NCBI GenBank assembly: GCA_015680685.1
Contig: MNCI01012718.1
Location: 369,048-431,047, forward strand
Reading direction: 5' to 3'
DNA from: Gnetum montanum
Taxonomy: Eukaryota; Streptophyta; Gnetopsida; Gnetales; Gnetaceae
DNA length: 62,000 nucleotides
Position numbers and translations under genes: made by a program. This document shows, piece after piece, positions 10,969-21,600 of this stretch; position 1 is the first letter of the stretch; each line of letters starts with the position of its first letter. The notes beneath the pieces are model-generated. The model did no database searches. It was not told where the DNA came from and saw only the letters and a list, made by a program, of their open reading frames with translations.

Positions 10969-12319
10969 GATTAATAAATATTTTTCATTTTCTTTAATTT
11001 TAAAATTTTTGTTTTCCATTTTTTCACTTTTCAACTTATTGTTTGATCTTTTTTCCTTTTTGTCTTATTATCTTTTTATAAATAATCTCATCTAGGAATA
11101 AAACACTCATGTGACTCATTGGTTGAGATGTTGTTTTATGTTATCAAGTCTCAAGTAACTAATTATTTGGACAACGAGCCCATCATATCTGCTCACCCAT
11201 TGTATTAATAAGAGGTTCTACCTTAGGAACAATGACATACCTAATCATCAAAAATTAAAGTAATTTTTGTGTTATTTTACCTAGAACGAAGAAGGATGGA
11301 CCAAGAGAGAATGGTTAGGGTGTGACATCAAGGGAATTTGTGGATTTTTTTTGGTAAAATTTATTGCAGTTATCATGTAGCTTGGTTATACTAAGATCCT
11401 TGTAGATCTAATGAAAAAAATGGTAGTAAGAGTAATCCAAAGGCACTCAACTAGAAAATAATAATAATGCTATTCTAGGGGGTCCCACTAGAAAGACATG
11501 CACCCATGCCTAAAGGTAGGTGGCTTCTCTAGATTAAGCACTCCAAAAAAAAATCGAGTGCCACAAAGCAAAATCACTCCTCCCTTAAACAAAACGCCAA
11601 GTGATCATACACCTTGCTATCATGGTGGTCTTACAGATGTCTCTCATTGGGATGAAGCAATGCGATGTCACTGATTAGTGGAATGGACTTGATCTTGATT
11701 TTGGAATGACAGGCTAATGACACACTAATCATGCCTTACACGCAGGATTCATTGTGTCCTAAGTCAGTTCCTTCATATCCCAATCTCTACAATCCCTTCT
11801 ATGATCCACCTCACCTCGTTATTCATGTAATTGTGACTCGTGATTTGAGTAGCATGGGACTCATATCTCATCATGGTGATATCTACATGTGTGTGTTTTG
11901 TGGAATGGGTGTGAATTACATTTAACCCTTCTAGCGCCTACGGATATTTTAAGGTGTGGTTACACAAGGACATTATAGGTTGGAACCTACTCTGGGGAGG
12001 ACCCACTGGCATAACTTTTGTAATTTGCACTCACCACACAACTCCTGCACATCATCTTATACCCTCCAAGTATTACCAAAATTCTTCTTTCCCTTATCAT
12101 CCTTCTAGTTCAAACGTTTCTATGTACTAACACATGCCCTTTTTCCTCATACTCTTCATGACCTTCATTGCCAGATTTTACACCATGATACTTTTTCGAT
12201 GCTGTCAGACCTGATCAACATTACCCTGGGGCCCTCACATTGACCTAAAGTCCTTAGTTTACACCGCAGAATTTCAAAAAAAAAAAGTATCACTTATTCC
12301 AAATTCCCTATTTTTGTCA
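10969..12319 (+). mobile_element. Family-A spacer between gag and ORF2 (E1)
   Basis: No pol genes lie here. Three things are shared with E3 and E4 at the same place: GTGTGACATCAAGGGAATTT (11330-11349), a donor-like AAAGGTAGGT (11512-11521), and a block at about 11940-12090. The block translates to a similar peptide in the copies (VWLHKDIIGWNLLWGG in E1, MWLYKGIKGWSLLWGG in E4). Whether it is translated is unclear, because upstream frames disagree between copies. The 11731-11925 frame is partly conserved in E3 but not in E4. Confidence 0.6.
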
Positions 12320-12412
12320 GGCCATGATATCAGGTCCCTAATATCGTGTCTAACGTGATATTGGGGCCACACTATCGCATATAGGATATCGTATCCTGTT
12401 CACCTATATATA
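12320..12412 (+). promoter_or_regulatory. Internal promoter-like cassette upstream of ORF2 (E1)
   Basis: Spaced GATATC-type motifs (GATATCAGG near 12327, TAATATCG, GTGATATTGG, GGATATCG near 12384) are followed by a TATA box, TATATATA, at 12405-12412. This copies the logic of the LTR promoter but lies about 500 bases before ORF2, with no LTR termini around it. Equivalent cassettes occur in E2, E3 and E4. I infer a promoter for a separate ORF2 transcript. Confidence 0.6.
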
Positions 12413-12585
12413 TGAGCCCCCCACGAACATCAACATCATTTGCAACTATTAATGTAGTGGAATTTTTCAAATTTTCTTCTACGACTTGTGACTTGCACAC
12501 CTTTCAATCTACCCACCATAACTTGCTCGCTAGCACTCCAATTTTCATTATGTCTAAATCTACTTGAACCTAGAGTGTTCAGCTT

Positions 12586-12603
12586 AGTCATGGGGGAAGG
12601 GTA
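12586..12603 (+). promoter_or_regulatory. Central polypurine-like tract (E1)
   Basis: AGTCATGGGGGAAGGGTA shares its first eleven bases with the 3' polypurine tract of this element (AGTCATGGGGGTA, 15892-15904). E3 has the same sequence at the equivalent site. It could prime plus-strand synthesis internally, or be a chance similarity in a conserved leader. Confidence 0.45.
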
Positions 12604-12910
12604 CATGCTGAATTACGCATAAATTTTTTGAAATTCATCATCACCCAAAGGACACTATCAAGGGTAATTAGTTATAAAAATAATAAACATGTGCCAAAAA
12701 AAATTTCATCTCCTTATCTATATCGGGAAATTAAACTTCGAAACCACCTAAGCAAAGTGGGTCAAATATTAAAACCTTTTGGGGACATTTCCCTAAAAGT
12801 TTTACCTTTAATTCATAGGGAATAAAAAAACAAATTTATTAAGGCAAGGAGTAAGGTATAACTTAACTTTGGTAAGAAACCTTACTAATGATTGGCTCAT
12901 GTGATTGCAA

Positions 12911-15711
12911 ATTTTCCCAAAGCATGGAAAACAACAAGGTCCCTCTCAAGGTGCATCTAAGAAACCCAAGAGACGTAGAGGACAGGCGTCTGCCAAACAA
13001 CATACAGAGCATGAGGCACAATCCTTCAGTATCCATCAAGAGACTCCTGCTACTGTACAATTAAGACAGGCAGATGGTGGAGCTGTTGCTACACCTGAAC
13101 AGGGACATCACCTCATGTTGCCCTCGAAATGTGTTCAGGCCATCCGTGAAAGGTCCACATCAATTGCAATGATTATGGAATTGAATTTCAGGCCCTTCAT
13201 AGAATTCACTCTTGAGCCATCAAGGACCAACTCAAAGAGTTCTCATTATGGCCTATCCTCTCCGAAAGCGGTGCCTGGTACTTGGAAGAAACGTACTAAA
13301 TTTGGCACAATAAGGAAGAAGGCACCACAGTTGACATTTGTGGTGTGATTGTCGATTTTTCTGCCAAGGCCATTTCGGAAGTATTAAACCTTCCAAATAC
13401 AAACCTGAAGGTTGCTCACCTGTCCACTTACTCCGATGCTGATGCATGAAAGGTTTGGTTGGATAGGACGTACGATAAAGAAGATAAGATATATGGAGAA
13501 TTGATGTTGGAAGAGAGAATCTACTTCAAGATTGATACTTATCACATCTTCCCCACAAAAGGACTAAACAAGATTTCAACATATGCGGCAAAAGGAAGTG
13601 CAATATTAATGAGAAAGGTTAAGGCTAACCTGCCCCATCTATCTCTCCTAGAGATCTTAAGGTGGTTCGAAGAATGCAAGATAGGAAAGTTCGCATTGCC
13701 TTTCCCCTGTCTCATTAGGAAGCTATGCAAGTGTGCTGGTATTTTGGGGTACACTAATGATGTTCCTAGAAGAGCCCAAAATGCTTCATTCACTGAACTG
13801 CTAAAGCCACCAGCTCCAAGGAAAAGTGCTGGTGAGACACTGGAGCCAAAGCCAAAACAAGAGTAAGAACAAATGGTAGGGCCCACTGCAAGTCAAATTG
13901 CAGGGCCTAGCCAATTTTCAAGTGTAGGGCCCAATTGACAACAAGAAGCAGGGCCCAGCATGAGCCAGCAAGATCAACCACGACCACCACCACAGGATTA
14001 TTGACCATCGATGATCCACCTTAGGGCCATCGCTGAGACAATCAATTGGGGAAGTCATGATGATGCTAATCTCTTCCACTTCATTGACGATACTGTACAA
14101 CCCATTGTCTCTATAGATTGTGCACAAGGTAAGGTGTCCATTCAGATAGGAGAAGGGGAGACTCAGTAGTCACAATAGATTTCAAGGAACGCTGCATCTT
14201 TTCAAGTGCAACTCGAGACTGAAAGGGGCCACAGTGGTGGTCATGCAAGACTAGGATGCAGTAGGAGCTGCAAAAGTGGTCATAGACCACATCAAAAAAT
14301 CCTTCAACACCCCTGTTGTGCCACCAGTAGACTTCACGGGAGCACGTGATGCTCAAACATTGGTTGGTCCCTCAATGACTCCTACAAACCACGAGGATGT
14401 GCTTGATCGGTTGCTGGAAACAGGATAAGTAATGACATCCTTATTCGACATCCCACAAGATGTCACGACAACACAATCAAACCTCATCTCTTCCAAGGAA
14501 AGCTGGTCATGGCAGAGATCAGGGTTGAGCACACAAAAGCGGAGTTAGCAAAACTTCAAGAAACGCTAGTAACCCTACAAGCTGCACAGCGAGATCCCTC
14601 TCAATTCGTTCTCGCAGACTAGCTGGACACCTTTAGGACCGAGAAAATCAACAAATTGTTGGTGGACAATAAGAGAGTGGTGGAGGAGAAAGAGAAGATC
14701 GACTGGCATGCCTCTAAGGCACAAGTGCAAACCTATGCACACACCAAGGCACTCAGAGCCTTGCAAGAGGAGAATAAATAGTTCACTGTTGACAATCTTC
14801 GATTGGCTGCTATGGAAAAATAGAAAAATGTTCTCAAAGAAAACTTTTAACAACCACGAGAATAATTGATTAGGGTCAATCAAGATATGAATTTTTTGGC
14901 CAGAGAAAATCGAACCCTCTCAATGAAGGAGGTATGCATAACTTTTCAGAAGACGATCATCGAAATAAGCGCGAGACAGAACGAGGCCAAGTGGCATGAA
15001 AAGTTAAAAGAGCATTTCCGAGACTAGGTGGGACTGTACAAGCAAGTCATCAAGAAGGAGATCCATATGGCCAAGGCCCACATCAATGCTTTCAGTCCTC
15101 GACACACTAATTGATGGACCATATTGGACACATATGCATTTTTCCACTAGGTGGAACTTAGAAGTTGAGACCTATAGATTCAAGACCTCACAAAGTACAT
15201 GGGATTAGCAAACCTGTAGTATGCCAATCTAGCCATTTTGACAATAGGGTGCTTGAGGATAGAGCTTGAAGGGCAGGTAGTAGCCACCTACGCCGAATAT
15301 GAAGCAGAATTTGCAGAGCACAAGAAAACATTGCAGAAGCTGAAAGTTGCAAATTCTAAACTTGAGGTGGTTAAAGCAAGCTACCAAGGACAAAAAGATG
15401 TCACAGCAGACTTGGCTTGACAGCTTACAAACTTTCAAGAGTACAAAGACAAAGCCAAAGCCTATGAGGAGGAACGACGGTTGTTTGTGGTCTGGCACGT
15501 CAAAGCAAACAAAATGTTTTCGCAACTACCGTGCCCATGGGAGGTGTCGACTCCATCAAACATCGGGACATTAGCATGGATGACACGGGATCCCCGAACG
15601 GAAGAGGAAAAGCTCTAGGCACTACTTCAACATCATCAAATTTAAAAACCTGGAGCACAAGACAAAGGGAAGAAACCTATAAAGAAGCCACTAACACCTA
15701 GAACCACATGA
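12911..15711 (+). pseudogene. Family-A ORF2, full-length but decayed (E1)
   Basis: A second retroelement protein of about 900 residues and unknown role, placed where env-like genes sit in some plant elements. The start codon is lost (ATT at 12911) and the preceding TTGCAG is TTGCAA; E2, E3 and E4 keep TTGCAG-ATG. Order: a Lys/Arg-rich stretch (residues about 15-35, KKPKRRRGQ); a globular region at about 90-300 with FSAKAISEVLNLPN, YFKIDTYHIFPTKGLNKIST and LPFPCLIRKLCKCAGI, resembling the 'putative plant transposon protein' domain; a linker; a long charged coiled coil at about 520-860 (for example KWHEKLKEHF, EIHMAKAHIN); and a conserved LPCPWEV near the end. The terminal stop is TGA at 15709-15711. 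About 15 internal stops and frameshifts make it a pseudogene. No signal peptide or membrane segment is seen. Confidence 0.75.
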
Positions 15712-15891
15712 GTTCCACAAAATTTTGTAATTTTGTGATTTTGCATTTTTTTGTGTTGTGTCCTAATTTTGTTCTATTGAGTTCTCCACTGCGGCATGAA
15801 TAAATTCCCTTTTAGTTAATAATCCCATACCTATCCATTGTATAATCAATGGGGCTTGTTCTCACTTTGACTCGAGGATAAGTTCTCATTC

Positions 15892-15904
15892 AGTCATGGG
15901 GGTA
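15892..15904 (+). promoter_or_regulatory. E1 3' polypurine tract
   Basis: AGTCATGGGGGTA abuts the 3' LTR start at 15905. Just upstream, CTCGAGGATAAG is similar to the CTCGAGGACGAG sequence that often precedes the polypurine tract of plant Ty3/gypsy elements. Confidence 0.8.
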
Positions 15905-16747
15905 TGATGAATCATGATTCCTTAGACTGCACTATCAGATCCCCGATATCGAATCCACGATATCGGGTACGCGATATTACAGCCCACATAAAGATATTGA
16001 ATACATGATATCGTAACTCCTGCGTGAGCCTATAAATACACAATTAGACGCATGAGAGGAGTCAGTTTTGAAATAGTTAGTTTTAGAAGTTAGTTCATTT
16101 CTTAGTTCTTTTCAACCCTTTTTCCCAATGCATGGCCACAGTGTGATGATTGTAATTGTACAACATCCTTTATTCAAGTGTGGCGTACTTGAACACACAC
16201 ATGATCAGAAATAAAGATCGAGATTACTTCATCATTACAACATTCACTTAGATTAATTACTTAATTTTAATTATTATTAAATGTAGAATGAGTACGACTT
16301 AATCACAAGCATCTACATGTGACTGCTTGGTATCCTAGTAGCATATTCAGGCCATGTGCTTGGTAATCCCAGTGGTAGTCATGCACGAGGCCTAAGATGT
16401 GTACAAATGATTAAGCAACGGATGCTCATCGCACTTAGGCTAGCTTAGATTCTCTCTCTCTATCTCCTATTAGCTTAGACTCTCTCTTCCTTTTCCTCCT
16501 AGCTTAACTAAGATTATCTTCCATTGCCTTCAGGAGTAGCATCAATTTAGAAACACATCATACACCTCACTCTCAACTAAACCATATGTGACAAAGAAAA
16601 TACTAATCCAGGTGGGAAGATAGCGAACTATGATCAATGAGTAACTATCTAGATACCACAACTAGCCCGTCTGCAGAGTTCGACAGGATTGTGTGTGAAA
16701 CGCTCGTATTTGTATGGTTGAGTGTAGGGGTATCTCACCACTCATCA
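15905..16747 (+). repeat. E1 3' LTR
   Basis: An 843-bp direct copy of 7936-8774. Starts TGATGAATCATG and ends CACTCATCA. The TATA box is at 16031-16038. After it comes ACATC, the right copy of the target duplication. Confidence 0.88.
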
Positions 16748-17399
16748 ACATCAAAGTGATGTATGCATATCTACATGATCGTCTTCAAGGCTTCGTCTTG
16801 CAAACACAACTTCAAGAAGACAAGAAAATCACAAAATGTGAAATACAAGTGCAAATGCCAAATGTGAAGATGCTACAAGTGATGGATGCAAAGATGCTGC
16901 AAATGAATCAAATGTTGTGTCAGTTGCAAGTGCTTAGGAAGCTAGTGAAAGTGTTAGGGCAATAATGCTACGAGTTCTCCGAAGTTCGCACTAATGGAAA
17001 GTGCTCCAAAAGATCAACAAAATGGTAAGAGGTGATGATGTTGTAAGTGCACAAACCTAGTTTAAGGTCCTAGCAAACCATGGAGTGCTAATTTATAGTC
17101 CTAGTAGACTACTATGTGCTCATTTAACGTCATAGCGGATGAATTGTTGTGCCAGTTTAACATATGACCCAAGAATGATTTCTGTTACTTTATAGTCATA
17201 GCAAATTGTCTGTGCTAATTCTTTCTTTTTTCTTTTTCTTTTTGCATCATGATGGATGAGTGCTTACCTTGCTTGTGTGAGGTGTGATGTTGCATGCATA
17301 GTTGTGCTATGTGCTTGCAACATCTTGCAAAAATCAACTAGAAAAACAACATCATGCAGCAACTGTGTAACAAAGTTAAAATGCTCAAATGAAAGGAAG
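16748..17399 (-). mobile_element. Element B internal spacer, right of nested E1
   Basis: No coding domain. Bases 17040-17220 hold loose repeats of about 36-40 bp (TTTAA.GTC.TAGC-type units) that resemble the 30-bp repeats in the element's gag region. A short open frame (16714-16965) crosses the LTR boundary and is not a gene. Confidence 0.45.
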
Positions 17400-17650
17400 G
17401 CAATGTGAGAAGTAATAGTTTTGGGCCATTTCAGGCCGTAATGGTAGTTTAAGCCATTTTGGGGCATGTGTACTAGTTTAAGACCATTTTGGACCATCAA
17501 GTATTGCTAGTTTTAAGGCCATGGTAGCCCATAGGTTGCTAGTTTAAAGCCATTTTGGGCTGTGGGCCAGTTTAAGGTCTTTTTGGGTGATGAGCTAGCT
17601 TGAGGCCATTTCGGGCCACATGCTAGTTTAAGGACTATTCAGCCCATCAT

Positions 17651-17652
<2 letters not shown>
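17400..17652 (-). repeat. GGCC-rich minisatellite of family B
   Basis: Six to seven imperfect units of about 35-40 bp with core TTTAAGGCCATTTTGGGC, each containing a small inverted repeat (GGCCATTTTGGGCC). A diverged copy of the array occurs at the equivalent place in element C (61130-61410), so it is an inherited part of this lineage. Confidence 0.7.
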
Positions 17653-17693
<41 letters not shown>

Positions 17694-17694
17694 N
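17653..17694. repeat. Poly(T) run ending in an N
   Basis: A run of 41 T is followed by one ambiguous base at 17694. Its length is likely unreliable. On the minus strand it is a poly(A) run. Confidence 0.9.
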
Positions 17695-17849
17695 ATGTGT
17701 TTTTGATGTTTTTGAAATGAAATGCATAAGCTAAGTCGATGAAAGCATAAACAAAGTAGAAATGCGTAAACAAAGCAAAGAAGTGTGTAAACTAGGCAAG
17801 TACGTGAAATGTAAATACATGAACAAATGCAATGCAAGCAAAAACCAAA

Positions 17850-18890
17850 AATGCATGGCCCATGAAGGTAAGAGGTAAGTAGGCATTTAGCGCAGCCAAG
17901 GGAAAGTCTTGGTCACATAGTTGCTTCCTAACTAGCCATGGATTAGGGGATGCACAAGGCTTAGGATCCTCTAGAAGGCTATTGGCTTCAACCACTCGTT
18001 CAGGTGTGTTAGCCTTAGGCATTACGTTGGTTGCTATAGGTGTACCACCAAGAAACTTCACCTCTAACACTTGCTCCATGTCTATGTTGTGGGTAGCCAG
18101 AGGGGGGACATTATCATCATGGATGATAACTTGACCACCTTTGTATGGAAGGTGGATTTCTTGATGGATGGGAGAGGAGACAACTTGTAGTTGGACTAGC
18201 CAAGGCTTGCCCAAAATCAGGTTGAACCCTGGTACCTCCTCTATGATAGTGAAATCTACACTAGTGGGAAATCACTCTCTTGCCATGAAGGCTAAGTTGA
18301 TTATTCCCCTAATGGTGACGCATGATTTGTTGAAGGATTTTAGACATAGTTTTGGTTGACCTGATTTCGTCTACCAAGCCTAGCTTGTCGATGATGGAGT
18401 ACAGAACTACAGTTGTTGCTACACCATCATCAACATGCACTCTGCGGATGGTGCACTACCTAACACATATGCTAATTGACACCGGAGTTGTAGTGACCTC
18501 CCCTCGTTCAGGGTTGACCTTGATTACATCGTCATGAAATGCTAGGGATGTTGAATCCAATTCTTTTGGTGTAGGGGGCAACATCATTGCACGGATGGTG
18601 TTCTCATATGCAAAGATGTCCTCTATAATAGAAATGAAGATCAACATCTAGGTCAATGCTTGGCAGTGAGCAAATGAGGTTATAACCATATCATACAAGA
18701 TTAATGTTGTGTTCTTTTTCTTGAGTGTTTGTTTCACCTGGGTTAGTATAGCTACGAAGTCCTTGTCATTGGCCATTGTGTTGGCCTTGACTTCCTCCAT
18801 GTAGCTTGAAAGACAAATCTCTCGTAGATGAGACTTGGGCTTGGGTTGCTTGGCCTCCTTTGGGGCAAGGGCCCCAATGTTCAATTGTTA
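17850..18890 (-). pseudogene. Element B protease region of gag-pol
   Basis: Decayed retropepsin region of a Ty3/gypsy polyprotein, read on the minus strand. Visible parts: a segment with ILTQVKQTLKKKN...ALTQ (about 18650-18880) as found upstream of the protease in plant gypsy elements; DSTSLAFHDDVIKVNPERGE; the active-site-like VDDG (18423-18434) replacing the usual D-S/T-G; and GKPWLVQLQVV with HLPYKGGQVII (about 18140-18215), typical of the protease end. Several stops interrupt it. RT does not follow, because the frame runs into minisatellite sequence. Confidence 0.7.
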
Positions 18891-20985
18891 TTTGCTATTT
18901 GTGACCTTTGCTTTTAGCCATGGGGGTTGCGAGATGCTCATTCGTCCTCTTGCATTATCATTGAGTAGGCTTACTCGGGTTGTTAGTGGGCTCGACCCTT
19001 GAAGGAGGAGAGGCTAAGATGTTGTCCACTATTGGGCTTCGAGTAGGTGAGGAGCCATCACGTTGTAGCATCCTTATGACAAATAGTGGTTTAGGAGTTG
19101 TTGCAAGGCCAACTCATTGTGGCACCTTGATGATGAAAGGTTGATTAACGGTTGCTGCTGCTAGGTTATGCCAGTTTAACATCTTAGCAGATGATTACTA
19201 TGGGACCTTGACCACAAAGGGTGTTGTGGGTGCCCAAGGTGGAACTTTGATAACAAAGGGGGGCCTCTTACTTATGGAGGCTAAGGGGACCCTTGCCTTG
19301 TTGAGAGACATGTGGATCACAAAAGGTTTTTGCACAGGTTTAGACTTGCCACCTACGTTGGATTGGCTCGCTGCATCGAGCACCAATTGACCCCACTCTA
19401 TCATTCTTTGCAAGTCATCTTGCAAAGCATGATAGTTGTCTATACTATGATAAGACATCTAGTGGAAATGATAGTATTGGTCTAGCTTGAAAAATTGTGG
19501 GATAGGGGCTCGTTCAATACTGCTGAGGTGGGGTTCCTCAGTAGTTTGCAGTACCTATCATGTTTTTGATGGACAATCTCTTATATGTGTTTATATTGGA
19601 TTTGCCTGACTTTCAAGAGTTACTTCAGCAATTTAGAGGGTTCCATCAGTAGCAATGTATACTTTGAGCGATCCTTGCGCTCAAAGTTGGGCCTTAACAT
19701 GGCCCCTACCAATGTAGGCGAGCTAATGCCAAAGTTGGCTGCTTTGTGAACTAGGGCCTTGGGTTGCTTAGTTATCAGGCCCTAGTTGGTTGCTTTTGTG
19801 CTTGTGGCCACTGTTGTCACTATTGCATTTCTCTTGTGCACCTGTTGATTTCTATAGGCCACGTAGGCTAGGTTTTTACTAGCTTGCACTACCTCCTCTA
19901 TGCCCTTCATTTAGGCAAAGGCTTGGTTGAGAGACTTTGGGAGCAAGTAGTATAGTTTTGAGTACACCCTTGAAAATGGTCAATAGGTGAGTCTCTACTA
20001 ACAGCTCACAAATTTCTTGCAAGGTGGCGCTCCATCATTGGATGAATTTGGCCACCGACTTTAGGGGCCCCTGCTTGACCTACATGAGTTGGTCAAGAGT
20101 TACTTCAGGTTTCAGGTTGTACTTGAAGTGTGTCACAAACTAGCTTATGAGATTCTCCAAAGAAGAGATTGAGGCTTTGGGTAGCACAAGATACTAGTCC
20201 AAGGCCTTTCCAGTGAGTGACATGGGGAACACACGCATGATAGCATGTGGCCAGGTTTGAAGAAGCAAGCAATCAAATCGAAATGTGACCAAGTGTGCAT
20301 TGGGGTCCCCTTTACCATTGTACTTGGTGAGTTGAGGTAGCTGGACCCCAATTAGGAGAGTTAGGGGTGAGTTGTTGGCATTAGAGGAGGTGGCCTTGAG
20401 TCAATCGATCTCCTCCATCAAGCTTTGCATCAGTTGGAATGCCAAATCCAAGCTTGGAGATGTTCCAACTAGTTGCTTTGGCTAGGCTTGTGTTGGTTGC
20501 ATATCATAGGGCTAGATCGGTGGTTGTGGAGTTTGCCATTTTAACATCGTAGTGGATGGGTGTTGTCAGTTTAACGTTGTAGCGGATGGTCGTTGCTAGT
20601 TTAATGTCGTAGTAGACGATCGTTGCTAGTTTAACATTGTAGTAGAGAGTTGTTGCCAATTTAATGTCATAGCGAACAAGGTTAGTTGATGTGTTGGCTA
20701 AGCGATGGGCATGGTAACTAAGGTAAGCCACACACAAGTGGGTTAGATAGAAGCTATGGACGTTGATGAGACAAGTGGGATGTGGGATGCTTGAATTGTC
20801 TAGAGTTGGGAGGTGGCACTTGCATGAGCATAGGATTGGACAAATGCAGTGGTCACTTGCAAGGAAGGCTGAATTGTTATTATCACCATCATAGAGAGGA
20901 TGGGTAGACTGAACCAAGGAGGGGCTGTACTAGGGAGCGGTTGTTAGAAGATGGTGTAGAGGGGGCTCTCATGTTTGGAGCAGGC
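18891..20985 (-). pseudogene. gag: Element B gag
   Basis: Decayed gypsy gag on the minus strand. The N-terminal part is Ser/Thr-rich and includes an in-frame 10-residue tandem repeat (20533-20690). The retrotransposon-gag domain is at about 20350-19990, with YNGKGDPNAHLVTF, MSLTGKALD and LENLIS.FVTHFKYN, followed by LKSVAKFIQ.W. Near 19450-19380, YHSIDNYHALQDDLQRMIEWG matches the region around the degenerate zinc-knuckle (H...DC..L...I..LI..G) of plant gypsy gag proteins, with the cysteine replaced. Stops and frameshifts are numerous. Confidence 0.7.
20533..20690 (-). repeat. 30-bp in-frame minisatellite in element B gag
   Basis: Four full units and a partial one of 30 bp (plus-strand core TTTAACGTTGTAGCGGATGG). 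The period is ten codons, giving a repeated YDVKLATT-like peptide on the minus strand within the open frame 20504-20917. Related single units occur near 17130-17160 and 19165-19190. Confidence 0.75.
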
Positions 20986-21349
20986 CTCAAACTCATCTTC
21001 TTCCTCCTATGAGGCTTCCTCGTAGGTTGTTCCTACATCATGCTCGTTTGCACAAATGAGTTGGGACAACAGCTGGTGGTAGGACTCCGTGAGTGGGATT
21101 ATGTCGAATAAAGAGGGGTTGTACTCCCATCTGTCTCGATGAACTCCTTTGTAGTCCTATTTTGCCTTTAAGTTAAGGTAATCCACTAATAATCCTACTT
21201 GGATTTTGGCACAAACAAAATTGTATTGTTCGTGGCTTAGTGCGGTATGCTTTGGGTGGATCATGATGTCAAATGTGGTAGACACCGACGTGGAAAGTTA
21301 ATCTAAATTCATGTTCATAGATCGGGTTGTGAGAGTTGTTGTTTGCAAA

Positions 21350-21600
21350 AAATGGCTAACTCTAAAAATTGTAGAAAAATGACTAAGTCTGCCAGTAATA
21401 AAAAAATGGCTAAGTATAAAAACGTAGAAAAATGGTAGTGTAAAAAAATAGAAAAATGGCTAAGTATGGAAATTACAAAAAATTGACTAAGTGTAAAACT
21501 ATAGAAAATTGGGCTAAGTATAAAATTGTGAAAATTTGGCTAAGTATTAAAATGTAGAAAAAAATGCTAAGTGTGAAAGCTACTAAAAATGATTAACTCT
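21350..21600 (-). repeat. 26-bp minisatellite, 5' copy of element B
   Basis: Diverged copies of the same 26-bp unit as at 4912-5172. One unit is shortened near 21430. Confidence 0.65.

Larger units (their letters stand above)
7936..16747 (+). mobile_element. E1: non-autonomous family-A LTR retrotransposon, both LTRs present
   Basis: An 8812-bp element with LTRs of 839 and 843 bp. It has a primer site at 8775, gag (8914-10968), spacer, internal promoter-like cassette (12320-12412), ORF2 (12911-15711), polypurine tract (15892-15904) and 3' LTR. The flanking 5-mers are AGATC (7931-7935) and ACATC (16748-16752), a target duplication with one difference. There is no protease, RT, RNase H or integrase anywhere between the LTRs. 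It sits inside element B and is therefore the younger insertion. LTR mismatches and stops in both genes show it is not recent. Confidence 0.85.

Noticed and set aside
12905-13348. ORF2 as an envelope gene
   Set aside because: The position would fit an env-like gene, but no signal peptide, transmembrane segment or cleavage site is visible. Coiled coil alone is not enough.
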